From Rhizobiales bacterium UBA697 (lineage in GTDB: Bacteria > Pseudomonadota > Alphaproteobacteria > Rhizobiales > Ancalomicrobiaceae): a DNA stretch of 30,127 nt. The stretch covers positions 1-30,127 of the forward strand of contig DBMN01000230.1 in NCBI GenBank assembly GCA_002298965.1, in the 5' to 3' direction. This document shows positions 1-6,408 of the stretch, in pieces. Each line of letters begins with the position of its first letter. The first letter of the stretch is position 1. The position numbers and the translations under genes are program-made. The notes below the pieces were generated by a model. It saw only the letters and a program-made list of their open reading frames with translations, did no database searches and was not told where the DNA came from.

Positions 1-82
1 GGGCCGCCGCCGCACGGGCAGCCGACGCTCCGGCGGGGCCGAGGCCGATGACGGCGACGTCGCAGGCGAGGGGCTCGGTCAT
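1..82 (-). CDS. FAD-dependent oxidoreductase, N-terminal fragment (LipT-like?)
   Basis: Only the first 27 codons are in the window; the gene runs off the left edge. The translation begins MTEPLACDVAVIGLGPAGASAA, the beta-alpha-beta dinucleotide-binding fingerprint (GxGxxGxxxA) of FAD-dependent oxidoreductases of the geranylgeranyl-reductase-like type. Its ATG (82-80) overlaps the stop of the upstream radical SAM gene as ATGA, so the two are translationally coupled. A flavoprotein called LipT accompanies LipS1/LipS2 in the lipoate assembly clusters of sulfur oxidisers, which makes LipT a reasonable guess. The fragment is too short to separate it from other FAD enzymes. Confidence 0.6.
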   Translation of the reverse strand, partial: MTEPLACDVAVIGLGPAGASAARAAAA

Positions 83-1125
83 GCCGCGCAAGGGGTCGCG
101 CGCCCCTTCCTCTCGATGGCGCCGTCGATGCTCTCGCGCATCGAGCAGCAGGCGGTCTGGCGTTCGACCGGGCGGCCGAGGCGGGTGGCGAGTTCGACCG
201 CGCCGTCGGCGGGGAAGGCGATGGCGTCGAGGCCCGCCATCACGGCATAGGCGTCGACGGTGCGCTTGTGCATGCCGGCCGGCCGGGCGCAGCCGAGCAG
301 CACCTCGCGATCGGCGATGCGGGCGCGACCCTCGAGGAAGATGCGGCCGACCTCGGCGGGGTCCGGCGTCTCGAAGGCGCCGGGCGCGGCGTGGAACGGC
401 ATGATCACCACGAAGACCAGCGAATGGACGGGGTGGCGGGCGACGATGTCGAGCGCGCGTGCCTCGCCGAGGATGCGACCGAAATGCAGGCCGATCACCA
501 CGTGGGGGACGACGTCCATCGTCGTGTCGCACAGATGGGAGAGCGTCTCCTCGAAGTCCTCGACCCGGCGATCGAGGTGGTAGACGTCGCGGATCGTCTC
601 TTCCGCGCCGATCACGTCGAGCATGACGGTGTCGACGCCGGCATCCTGCAGGGCGCGGGCGCGCGGCGCATCGAGAAGTGCGGAGTGGACGGCGATCTCG
701 AGCCGCGGGAAGTCGCGCTTCAGCCCCTCGATCACCGGAAGGAAACGCTCGTAGCGGATCTCGTTGCGACGGTCGGAGCCGCCCGACAGCAGGAAGCCGG
801 AGAGGCCCTTCAGCGCGATCAGGTCACGCACGCGGGTGTCGAGATCCTCGGGGCGCAGCGCCGGGATCATCGGCTTGAGGATCTCGGTGCGGCAGTGCTC
901 GCAGTTCAGCGCACAGGCCGAACCGGTGATCGAGAAGGCCGGGAAGGAGGCCTTGGAACAGCCGGAGAGCTCGCTCGTCTCGTATTCCTTGAAGGTCGGC
1001 GTGGCGAAGCGCAGTGCGCCGAGCGGGCGGGCGCCCGCACGGGCCTCCATCGCGGCGACCAGCGCCGCGTCGAAGGGGGCGTCCTCCAACGGCTCGATCG
1101 CCTCGAGGATCTCGCTCCAGCCCAT
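79..1125 (-). CDS. Radical SAM protein, LipS1/LipS2-like lipoyl synthase
   Basis: The protein has 348 residues. Radical SAM cluster ligands are seen as CALNCEHC (C71, C75, C78). An additional cysteine lies upstream (SGCSKAS, C56), and the C-terminus has GCARPAG and ACCSM, which could bind an auxiliary iron-sulfur cluster. The segments FSITGSACALNC, LLSGGSDRRNE and the C-terminal AGLDAIAFP pattern match the family that includes the two-component lipoyl synthase LipS1/LipS2; which of the two cannot be decided here. Those enzymes insert sulfur into octanoyl groups on lipoate-binding proteins of the sHdr system. The start at 1125 is preferred over an in-frame ATG at 1188 because GGAGG lies six bases before it and the longer reading would run through an AT-rich promoter-like stretch. 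It is coupled to the flavoprotein downstream. The radical SAM fold is firm; the LipS assignment is inferred from motifs and context. Confidence 0.75.
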   Translation of the reverse strand: MGWSEILEAIEPLEDAPFDAALVAAMEARAGARPLGALRFATPTFKEYETSELSGCSKASFPAFSITGSACALNCEHCRTEILKPMIPALRPEDLDTRVRDLIALKGLSGFLLSGGSDRRNEIRYERFLPVIEGLKRDFPRLEIAVHSALLDAPRARALQDAGVDTVMLDVIGAEETIRDVYHLDRRVEDFEETLSHLCDTTMDVVPHVVIGLHFGRILGEARALDIVARHPVHSLVFVVIMPFHAAPGAFETPDPAEVGRIFLEGRARIADREVLLGCARPAGMHKRTVDAYAVMAGLDAIAFPADGAVELATRLGRPVERQTACCSMRESIDGAIERKGRATPCAA

Positions 1126-1156
1126 CGTTTCCTCCGCTCGACCCGCCGTGCGGATC

Positions 1157-1186
1157 ATATTCGTCTTCACTGATATTTTCGAAGAC
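1157..1186. promoter_or_regulatory. AT-rich candidate operator upstream of the radical SAM gene
   Basis: This AT-rich island in otherwise GC-rich DNA lies about 34 bases upstream of the chosen start. On the minus strand it contains TTCGAAAATA (1183-1174), followed after ten bases by CGAAT (1163-1159). The same 10-mer begins the palindrome at 2495-2510, where CGAAT follows with no gap. The half-sites therefore differ by about one helical turn. ArsR-type repressors are common in sHdr and sox loci, but no regulator gene is visible nearby, so the binding protein is unknown. Confidence 0.4.
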
Positions 1187-1219
1187 AAAACGACGCTTCG
1201 GGTGCGGGCGCAATCGGGG

Positions 1220-1274
1220 GGAACGCGTTCCGGTAAGGTCTCGATCGTCGCAGCACGTAGGAAAGACGCTTTCC
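1220..1274. other. Intergenic palindrome and hairpin
   Basis: The gap between the two minus-strand genes holds a perfect 12-base palindrome, GGAACGCGTTCC (1220-1231), and a short hairpin just after the hydrolase stop, GGAAAG-ACG-CTTTCC (1260-1274). The hairpin has no U-run on either strand, so it is not a convincing intrinsic terminator. The palindrome could be part of a regulatory region for the radical SAM gene. Confidence 0.25.
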
Positions 1275-1275
1275 A

Positions 1276-2400
1276 TCACGGCGTCCGAATCGCCGCGGCG
1301 ATCGCCCGGATCTCGTCGCGCACGGGACCGTTCGAGGGGCGATCGATCAGCGTCTCGAACCAGGCCGGATCGCGATCCTCCTCCTCGACGAGGTCGCAGT
1401 CCAGGGCCGCGAGGCGGCGGCGCGAGACCTCGGGCAGACGGTCGGGCGCGGGGAAGCCGGCGAGCGCGCCCCAGAGGGCCGCCCAGTGGCGGGCGAGTGT
1501 CCACGGATTGTAGCCGCCGCCGCCGAGCACGACGGCGCGGGGCGCGCGGGCGACGACGGCGAGCGTCGCGGCGATCAGCGCGCGGTTGGAGAGCCGCATG
1601 GCGGAGAGCGGATCGCCGAGGAGCGGATCGGCGCCGCAGGTGACGACGACGGCCTGCGGTGCGAGGCGCTTGAGGATCGGCACGACCGCCTCGTCGATCA
1701 GATGGGCCAGCTCGTCGTCGACCAGTCCGCGCGGAACGGGGAGGTTGCGGGCGCGGCCCTCGCGGCGGTCGTCGAGCGCGCCGGTGCCGGGAAAACGGCC
1801 GGCCTCGTGGATCGAGACGGTGTGGACGCGGGGGTCGGCGGCGAAGGCGTTCTCGACGCCGTCGCCGTGATGGGCGTCGAGATCGACATAGGCGACGCGG
1901 TCGAGGCCGGCATCGAGGAGGCCGAGCACGGCGAAGACCGGGTCGTTGAAGTAACAGAAGCCGGAGGCGCCGTCGGGCCGGCCGTGGTGGGTGCCGCCGG
2001 CCGGGTGGAAGACGATGCGGCCGTCGAGCGCCAGGCGCGCCGCCTCGAAGGAGCCGCCGACGCTGGTGGCGGCGCGCTCGAAGACGCCTCGGAAGAGCGG
2101 GTTCTCCATCGTGCCGAGGCCGTGGCGGCTGCGAACGGCGGCCGACACGACGCCCGCGGCGTCGGCCTCGCGCAGCGCGGCGATCCATGCGGGGGTGTGG
2201 AACCGGGCGAGAAGGCCCTCGTCGGCGACCGGCGAGGGGCGATTCCGGCCAGCGATCCAGCCGAGATCGGCGGCGATGTCGAGCGCCGTCTCGACCCTCG
2301 GGATCGCGAGCGGGTGGTTGCGTCCGTACGCCGCACGCCGATAGATCTCGGACATCACGACGAGAGCATCGTTCTGAAAACCGGCCGTAATTTCAGTCAT
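1276..2400 (-). CDS. Histone deacetylase family (AcuC/HDAC-like) hydrolase
   Basis: The protein of 374 residues is a zinc-dependent arginase/deacetylase-fold hydrolase that would remove acyl groups from acylated amines or lysines. Visible motifs are the tandem histidines in PAGGTHHGRPDG, the zinc-binding DLDAHHGDGVE, the second zinc aspartate in TCGADPLLGDP, and the catalytic tyrosine loop GGGGYNP. All catalytic elements are therefore present. The start is placed at 2400 (MTEITAGF); an in-frame ATG at 2490 would add 30 residues of non-conserved sequence. It lies between a LipS-like gene and dsrE3, both in the sulfur context, but the substrate is unknown. Acetoin-utilisation type AcuC or acetylpolyamine hydrolase are alternative names for the same fold. 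Confidence 0.85.
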   Translation of the reverse strand: MTEITAGFQNDALVVMSEIYRRAAYGRNHPLAIPRVETALDIAADLGWIAGRNRPSPVADEGLLARFHTPAWIAALREADAAGVVSAAVRSRHGLGTMENPLFRGVFERAATSVGGSFEAARLALDGRIVFHPAGGTHHGRPDGASGFCYFNDPVFAVLGLLDAGLDRVAYVDLDAHHGDGVENAFAADPRVHTVSIHEAGRFPGTGALDDRREGRARNLPVPRGLVDDELAHLIDEAVVPILKRLAPQAVVVTCGADPLLGDPLSAMRLSNRALIAATLAVVARAPRAVVLGGGGYNPWTLARHWAALWGALAGFPAPDRLPEVSRRRLAALDCDLVEEEDRDPAWFETLIDRPSNGPVRDEIRAIAAAIRTP

Positions 2401-2494
2401 GGTGCCGATCCCGTCTTCCCCGGCCGGGCGGTAAGCAGATTTCCATCGCAGAAACACAGACTTGCCGCTCGGTCCGCACAGGCATAGCACTCAA

Positions 2495-2510
2495 ATTCGA
2501 AAATACGAAT
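2495..2510. promoter_or_regulatory. Perfect inverted repeat in the dsrE3/hydrolase divergent promoter
   Basis: ATTCG-AAAATA-CGAAT is a perfect 5-6-5 inverted repeat in an AT-rich patch between the divergent hydrolase and dsrE3 genes. It is well placed to act on the dsrE3 promoter and possibly also on the hydrolase gene. It shares the 10-mer TTCGAAAATA with the site at 1174-1183. The size and symmetry fit a winged-helix dimer such as an ArsR-family sulfur-responsive repressor, but that is an inference. Confidence 0.45.
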
Positions 2511-2577
2511 GTTTTCATGAGTGAGCTTCGGCGCCGTTTCCGAGGCCCTCGCTCCGGTCGAAAGGGCATCGACGTCC

Positions 2578-3078
2578 ATGACCAATGCCGACGACACTTC
2601 CACCAAGTCGATGACGATCATCGTCACCAAGGGGTCGCTCGACTGGGCCTATCCGCCCTTCATCTTGGCGACGACCGCGGCGGCGATGGGCGTCGACGTG
2701 ACGTTGTTCTTCACCTTCTATGGCCTCGGTCTTCTCAAGAAGAAGCTCGACCTGCAGGTGACGACGCTGGGCAACCCCGCGATGGTGATGCCGATGGGCG
2801 GCATGCATCTCTCGATGCCCAATCTCATCGGTGCGTTGCCCGGCGTCGACGCCGCCGCGACCAAGATGATGAAGGACATGATCGCCAAGAAGGGCGTGGC
2901 CTCGATCGAGGAACTGCGCGACATGGCGATCGAGTGCGACGTCAAGATGATCGCCTGCCAGATGACGATGGATCTGTTCGAGTTCAAGCTCGAGGACATG
3001 ATCGACGGCATCACGCTGGGCGGCGCGGCGTCCTACATGGAAAACGCCCTGAAATCGAACATCAACCTCTACATCTGA
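2578..3078 (+). CDS. DsrE3-type sulfur carrier / sulfurtransferase
   Basis: The protein of 166 residues, predicted cytoplasmic, belongs to the DsrE/F/H-like fold. The segments TIIVTKGSLDWAYPPFILATTAA and FFTFYGLGLLKKK are typical of DsrE3 proteins that work with TusA in sulfur oxidisers. Two cysteines near the C-terminal third, C120 (IECDV) and C127 (ACQMT), sit where the persulfide-carrying cysteine is found in the family. The ATG at 2578 is preferred because family members begin shortly before the TIIVTKG strand; a GTG at 2521 would add 19 poorly conserved residues. tusA follows 51 bases later, and DsrE3-TusA pairs are thought to pass sulfane sulfur to the sHdr system. Confidence 0.85.
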   Translation: MTNADDTSTKSMTIIVTKGSLDWAYPPFILATTAAAMGVDVTLFFTFYGLGLLKKKLDLQVTTLGNPAMVMPMGGMHLSMPNLIGALPGVDAAATKMMKDMIAKKGVASIEELRDMAIECDVKMIACQMTMDLFEFKLEDMIDGITLGGAASYMENALKSNINLYI

Positions 3079-3129
3079 CACCGCCGCGTGGCCGCGCGTG
3101 CGGCGCCGGGCGAGCCGAGGAGACATGTC

Positions 3130-3357
3130 ATGGCCGATCAGGTTCTCGACGCGAAGGGTCTCAACTGCCCCCTTCCGATCATCAAGACCAAGAAGATGCT
3201 CAAGGATCTGCCGGTCGGCGGGACGCTCGAAGTGCTGGCGACGGACCCCGGTTCGGTCGCCGACTTCGCCGCCTTCTGCCGCACCACCGGCAACGAGCTC
3301 GCCGAGCAGGGCCAGGACGGCGGCGTGTTCCGCTTCGTCATCCGCCGTGCGTCGTGA
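3130..3357 (+). CDS. tusA: TusA family sulfur carrier protein
   Basis: The protein of 75 residues has the TusA signature near the N-terminus, LNCPLPIIKTKKML, where C13 in the CPxP motif is the persulfide-carrying residue. The length is normal for TusA. GAGGAG lies shortly before the ATG at 3130 and decides the start over an in-frame ATG at 3088. It follows dsrE3 in the same direction with only 51 bases between, so they are probably co-transcribed. In sulfur oxidisers TusA passes sulfane sulfur between rhodanese, DsrE3 and the downstream oxidising complex. In other bacteria it serves tRNA thiolation, but this context favours dissimilatory sulfur transfer. Confidence 0.9.
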   Translation: MADQVLDAKGLNCPLPIIKTKKMLKDLPVGGTLEVLATDPGSVADFAAFCRTTGNELAEQGQDGGVFRFVIRRAS

Positions 3358-3368
3358 GGATTATTTTT

Positions 3369-3398
3369 CGGTGAGGCGCGGGCTACCGCGTCTCGCCG
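3369..3398 (+). other. Hairpin downstream of tusA
   Basis: CGGTGAGGCGCG and CGCGTCTCGCCG can form a 12-pair stem including two G-U pairs, with the loop GGCTAC. A T-rich run (TTATTTTT) comes before the stem rather than after it, so it does not read as an intrinsic terminator for tusA. It may be an mRNA-stabilising or processing structure. The same gap also contains a GC-only palindrome (CGGCCCG-C-CGGGCCG, 3447-3461). Confidence 0.3.
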
Positions 3399-3510
3399 AC
3401 AACTCATCGTAGCGTTCAGTATCGAATCTGGAACGTCTTTCCTCAGCGGCCCGCCGGGCCGTGCGCGGGCCGGGGGGTCCGGACGGGGGCGGACGGCTTG
3501 GGGGAAAGTC

Positions 3511-4767
3511 ATGAGCAAGATGCGTCGAGCGGCTCGGGTGATCGTGCCGGCAGTGGTCGCCTTCGGCTTCGCCGGCGCGGCGAATGCCACGGAAGGCTAT
3601 TTCCAGACCGGTTACGGCACGATCCAGAAGGCCCAGTCGGGCGCCGGCGTCGCCCATCCGGAAGACGCGATGACGCTCTCGGTCAACCCGGCCGGCCTGA
3701 CCTCGGTCGGCCGCCAGTTCGAGGCGGCCTTCACGCTGTTCTCGCCGCGGCGCGACTTCACGTCGACCAACACGTTCCCCGGCACCTTCCCGACGACGCG
3801 CGGCACGGTCACCAGCACGCAGGAAATCTTCCTGATGCCGAACATGGCGTGGTCGTCGCCGATCGACGCGCAGTCGGCCTGGGGCGTGGCGCTGTTCGGC
3901 AACGGCGGCATGAACACCAACTATCAGTCGAGCGTCTTCGGCGCCGGCCAGACCGGCGTCAACCTCGAGCAGATGTTCCTGACCGTCGGCTACGCTCGCA
4001 AGATGGGCGACTTCTCGGTCGGCGTGGCGCCGGTGGTGGCGATGCAGAAGTTCCGGGCGACCGGCTTCGGCTTCTTCGACCAGGCGGCCTTCACCTCCAA
4101 GCCCGGCAGCCTGACCAACAACGGCGACGACTACGCCTGGGGCGCCGGCCTGCGCGCCGGCTTCCTGTGGAGCCTGACCAAGGAGTTCCGCATCGGCGCC
4201 TCCGGCCAGACGCCGATCTGGTCGACCAAGTTCGACAAGTATGCCGGTCTCTATGCCGACGGCGGCTCGTTCGACATTCCCGCCAACGTCACGGTCGGCA
4301 TCGCCTACGACGTCCTGCCGACGCTGACGGTGATGGTCGACTATCGCCACATCTTCTATTCGGGCGTGCCGGCGATCGCCAATTCGGGTGCGGCACTCGG
4401 CGGCCCGGTGCCGCTGGGCGCCTCCGGCGGCGCGGGCTTCGGCTGGAAGGACGTCGACGTGATCTCGGTCGCCGCCGCCTGGAAGGCGACGAAGGACCTG
4501 ACCCTGCGCGCCGGCTATTCGCACAACAACAGCCCGATCGGCTCCGATCAGGTGTTCTTCAACACCGTCGCCCCCGGCGTCGTCACCGACCACATCTCGC
4601 TCGGCGCTTCCTACGACTGGACGAAGAACCTGACGATCGATCTCGCCGCCGCCTACGTTCCGAAGGCGTCGGTCACCGGCCCCGATCCGTTCGGCGTGCC
4701 CGGCGACACGATCACGCTGTCGATGTCGCAGTGGGAAGCCTCGTTCGGCGTCCGCTACAAGTACTGA
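3511..4767 (+). CDS. FadL/OmpP1-type outer-membrane transport protein
   Basis: The protein of 418 residues is an outer-membrane beta-barrel channel for hydrophobic compounds. It has a signal peptide (MSKMRRAARVIVPAVVAFGFAG..ANA, cleavage near residue 26). The FadL-type N-terminal hatch region includes SVNPAGL (N59-P60 in the conserved NPA motif). Many alternating hydrophobic strands follow, and the C-terminal residues FGVRYKY end in the aromatic residue typical of barrel assembly signals. It sits between dsrE3-tusA and the sox block. FadL-like proteins are frequent in sulfur-oxidiser gene clusters, so uptake of hydrophobic or organosulfur substrates is possible, but the substrate cannot be read from sequence. 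Confidence 0.85.
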   Translation: MSKMRRAARVIVPAVVAFGFAGAANATEGYFQTGYGTIQKAQSGAGVAHPEDAMTLSVNPAGLTSVGRQFEAAFTLFSPRRDFTSTNTFPGTFPTTRGTVTSTQEIFLMPNMAWSSPIDAQSAWGVALFGNGGMNTNYQSSVFGAGQTGVNLEQMFLTVGYARKMGDFSVGVAPVVAMQKFRATGFGFFDQAAFTSKPGSLTNNGDDYAWGAGLRAGFLWSLTKEFRIGASGQTPIWSTKFDKYAGLYADGGSFDIPANVTVGIAYDVLPTLTVMVDYRHIFYSGVPAIANSGAALGGPVPLGASGGAGFGWKDVDVISVAAAWKATKDLTLRAGYSHNNSPIGSDQVFFNTVAPGVVTDHISLGASYDWTKNLTIDLAAAYVPKASVTGPDPFGVPGDTITLSMSQWEASFGVRYKY

Positions 4768-4792
4768 GACACCGTCTCGACGAGGGATACGG

Positions 4793-4818
4793 GCGGCGCG
4801 GGCGAGAGCTCGCGCCGC
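4793..4818 (+). terminator. Weak candidate terminator after the FadL gene
   Basis: GCGGCGC (4793-4799) pairs with GCGCCGC (4812-4818), and the stem can extend inwards through GAG/CTC with a bulge. There is no clear U-tract, only TTCGTCGTCTCTC, so termination efficiency is uncertain. Its place about 25 bases after the stop is suitable. Confidence 0.3.
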
Positions 4819-4907
4819 TTCGTCGTCTCTCTGGCGCTTCGACCAGCCCGGGCCGGTCCGTGGCCGCGTCCAAATCGCGCGGATGCGCCATTCCACTAAA
4901 ACATATA

Positions 4908-4935
4908 TTGCGCATAAAACTTCAATCGCTATCCT
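4908..4935 (+). promoter_or_regulatory. Candidate sigma-70 promoter before the ferritin-like gene
   Basis: In a conspicuously AT-rich patch, TTGCGC (4908-4913) and TATCCT (4930-4935) are separated by 16 bases and resemble -35 and -10 elements. They lie about 54 bases before the ATG of the ferritin-like gene. The rest of the 221-base gap holds only the hairpin noted at 4793-4818. Confidence 0.35.
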
Positions 4936-4988
4936 GCGTGGACGAGATCCGACCGAGAGGCGGCGGGTCGTTCTCGGGGGAGCGGGCG

Positions 4989-5540
4989 ATGTACGTGACC
5001 TCTCGCGACGTTCGGTCGGGCAAGGGCTGCGGCCACGACGATCACGGCACGGCGGGCCGGTGCCGTTGTGCGGATCTGCGGCTCGACGCGCTCGTGGGTC
5101 CGCTCGATCCGGCGGTTCGCGACGCGCTGCTCGAGGCGCTCGACGACGAGCATCGCTCGATCGCCTTCTGCGCGGCGGTGCTCGATCGCTTTCCCGCCGC
5201 CATGCCCTTCGCCCACATGGTCGGGGCCGAGACGCGCCATGCCGCCAAGATCGCGGCGGTGCTGCGGGCCTGCGGTGTCGCCGTGCCGGAGAACCGTCAC
5301 CTCGGCTCGGCGGCGATCGCGCGGCTGGTGCCGGCGTCGGTCGCCTGCGCCTGCGACATCGCCGTCAAGGCCGAGCTCGACAACGTGGTGCTCTACGAGG
5401 ACCGGCTTCTTCCCGCCGTCGCCGACCAGCCGGTCGTCACCGAGCTCTTCACCTGGCTGATGATCGCTTCGCGCGACCGTCATCTGCCCGCCTATCGGCG
5501 TTGGACCGCGGGTCAGCGCTTCGGAGGCATCGCGCCGTGA
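4989..5540 (+). CDS. Ferritin-like (DUF2202-type) diiron protein
   Basis: The protein has 183 residues. Four helices carry candidate metal ligands: E54-H55 (DDEHRS), E81 and H84 (AETRHAAKI), E129 and E137 (KAELDNVVLYED), and D163/H165 (ASRDRHLPAY). This is the pattern of the ferritin-like DUF2202 family. Before the fold is a Cys/His-rich stretch (KGCGHDDHG..GRCRC) that could bind a metal. GGGGGAG lies just before the ATG. No signal peptide is obvious, so a cytoplasmic location is likely. It is followed by a DsbA-like gene, and the pair may deal with oxidative or metal stress arising from sulfur chemistry. That role is inferred only from position. Confidence 0.7.
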   Translation: MYVTSRDVRSGKGCGHDDHGTAGRCRCADLRLDALVGPLDPAVRDALLEALDDEHRSIAFCAAVLDRFPAAMPFAHMVGAETRHAAKIAAVLRACGVAVPENRHLGSAAIARLVPASVACACDIAVKAELDNVVLYEDRLLPAVADQPVVTELFTWLMIASRDRHLPAYRRWTAGQRFGGIAP

Positions 5541-5658
5541 CGGGCGCATTGCGCCTCTTCGAAGGCTGGTACTTCCGCACTTTCCGTTGATCGCGACCGC
5601 GGTTCGGCCGATCCTCGCGCGCGAGGGTGCCGCCGGGCGGCAACGGTCGGGAGGGCGG

Positions 5659-6321
5659 ATGACGGATCGACGGAGGGTCGCGGCGGGGCTCGCGGCGTGG
5701 GCGGGAGTGCTGGCGGCGGGGCGGGCCGATGCGGCGTCGCTGCCGCTCGTCTCCGACGACGGCTCGCCGATGCGGAACACGATCCTCCCGGACGCAGACG
5801 CGCTGCGGCGGGTGGCGACGACGCAGCGCTTCGGCGCTGCCGACGCCGACGTCGTGATCGTCGAGGCCTTCGACTACAACTGCGGCTACTGTCGCGCCGC
5901 GGCTCGCGATCTCGACGATCTGACCCGGGCCGATTCCCGACTGGCGCTGGTGCCGCTGCATCTGCCGATCCTGTCGCCGGGGTCTGTCGATGCCGCCCGC
6001 GTCCAGATCGCGGTGCTGCGACGGTACGGGGGCGACGCCGCGCGGGCGTTGCACGTCGCGCTGCTCGAGGCGCGCGGCTTCGTCGACGGGGCGAAGGCGC
6101 GGTCGATCGCGGGCGATCTCGGCGTGTCGGTCGGCGAGGCGGAGATCGCCGCCGCCGACGGCGAGGTGGCGGCGCAGCGCGCGCTCGCCGGACGGTACGG
6201 GCTGAAGATCACCCCGACCTTCGTGATCGGCGACGTCGCCTTCGTCGGCTGGCCTGGGCGGCCGACGATCGAGCGTTTCGCCGCCGCGATGCGGCGATGC
6301 GGCCGGATCGCCTGCGCCTGA
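5659..6321 (+). CDS. DsbA family periplasmic thiol oxidoreductase
   Basis: The protein of 220 residues has an N-terminal signal peptide (MTDRRRVAAGLAAWAGVLAAGRADA) and a thioredoxin-like fold with the active site FDYNCGYCRAAA (C75, C78). The cis-proline loop is ITPTFVIG. It resembles Com1/DsbA-like periplasmic oxidoreductases that make or rearrange disulfides. The start at 5659 has GGAGGG upstream and a good signal peptide; an in-frame ATG at 5587 would spoil the signal. It lies directly before the sensor kinase gene, whose periplasmic domain contains two cysteines, and before the cytochrome-rich sox block. It could keep one or more of these thiols in the right redox state; this is an inference. 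Confidence 0.85.
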   Translation: MTDRRRVAAGLAAWAGVLAAGRADAASLPLVSDDGSPMRNTILPDADALRRVATTQRFGAADADVVIVEAFDYNCGYCRAAARDLDDLTRADSRLALVPLHLPILSPGSVDAARVQIAVLRRYGGDAARALHVALLEARGFVDGAKARSIAGDLGVSVGEAEIAAADGEVAAQRALAGRYGLKITPTFVIGDVAFVGWPGRPTIERFAAAMRRCGRIACA

Positions 6322-6352
6322 GAGATCGCGAAAGTCGGAGCGGGGGACACGT

Positions 6353-6408
6353 GGACAAATTCGCCGCGCCGGTTCAATTTCAATACATGAACCGATTTGA
6401 ATATGTCC
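6353..6408. promoter_or_regulatory. Nested inverted repeats around the sensor kinase start
   Basis: An AT-rich stretch of about 55 bases contains two nested inverted repeats: GGACAAATTC (6353-6362) with GAATATGTCC (6399-6408, nine of ten matching), and inside it GGTTCA (6371-6376) with TGAACC (6388-6393). Such a block just at the start of the gene could hold the promoter and an operator for the two-component system, or be coincidence of base composition. Confidence 0.35.

Noticed and set aside
824..2188. A minus-strand Arg/Pro-rich frame over the hydrolase and radical SAM genes
   Set aside because: It lies in a different frame from two well-supported genes on the same strand and has no domain content.
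3498..5540. A single plus-strand open frame of 680 codons running across the FadL gene and the ferritin-like gene
   Set aside because: Over 3511-4767 the +1 neighbouring frame encodes a clear signal peptide and FadL barrel. The long frame there is an Arg/Gly-rich shadow caused by high GC, and only its end (from 4989) is a real gene.
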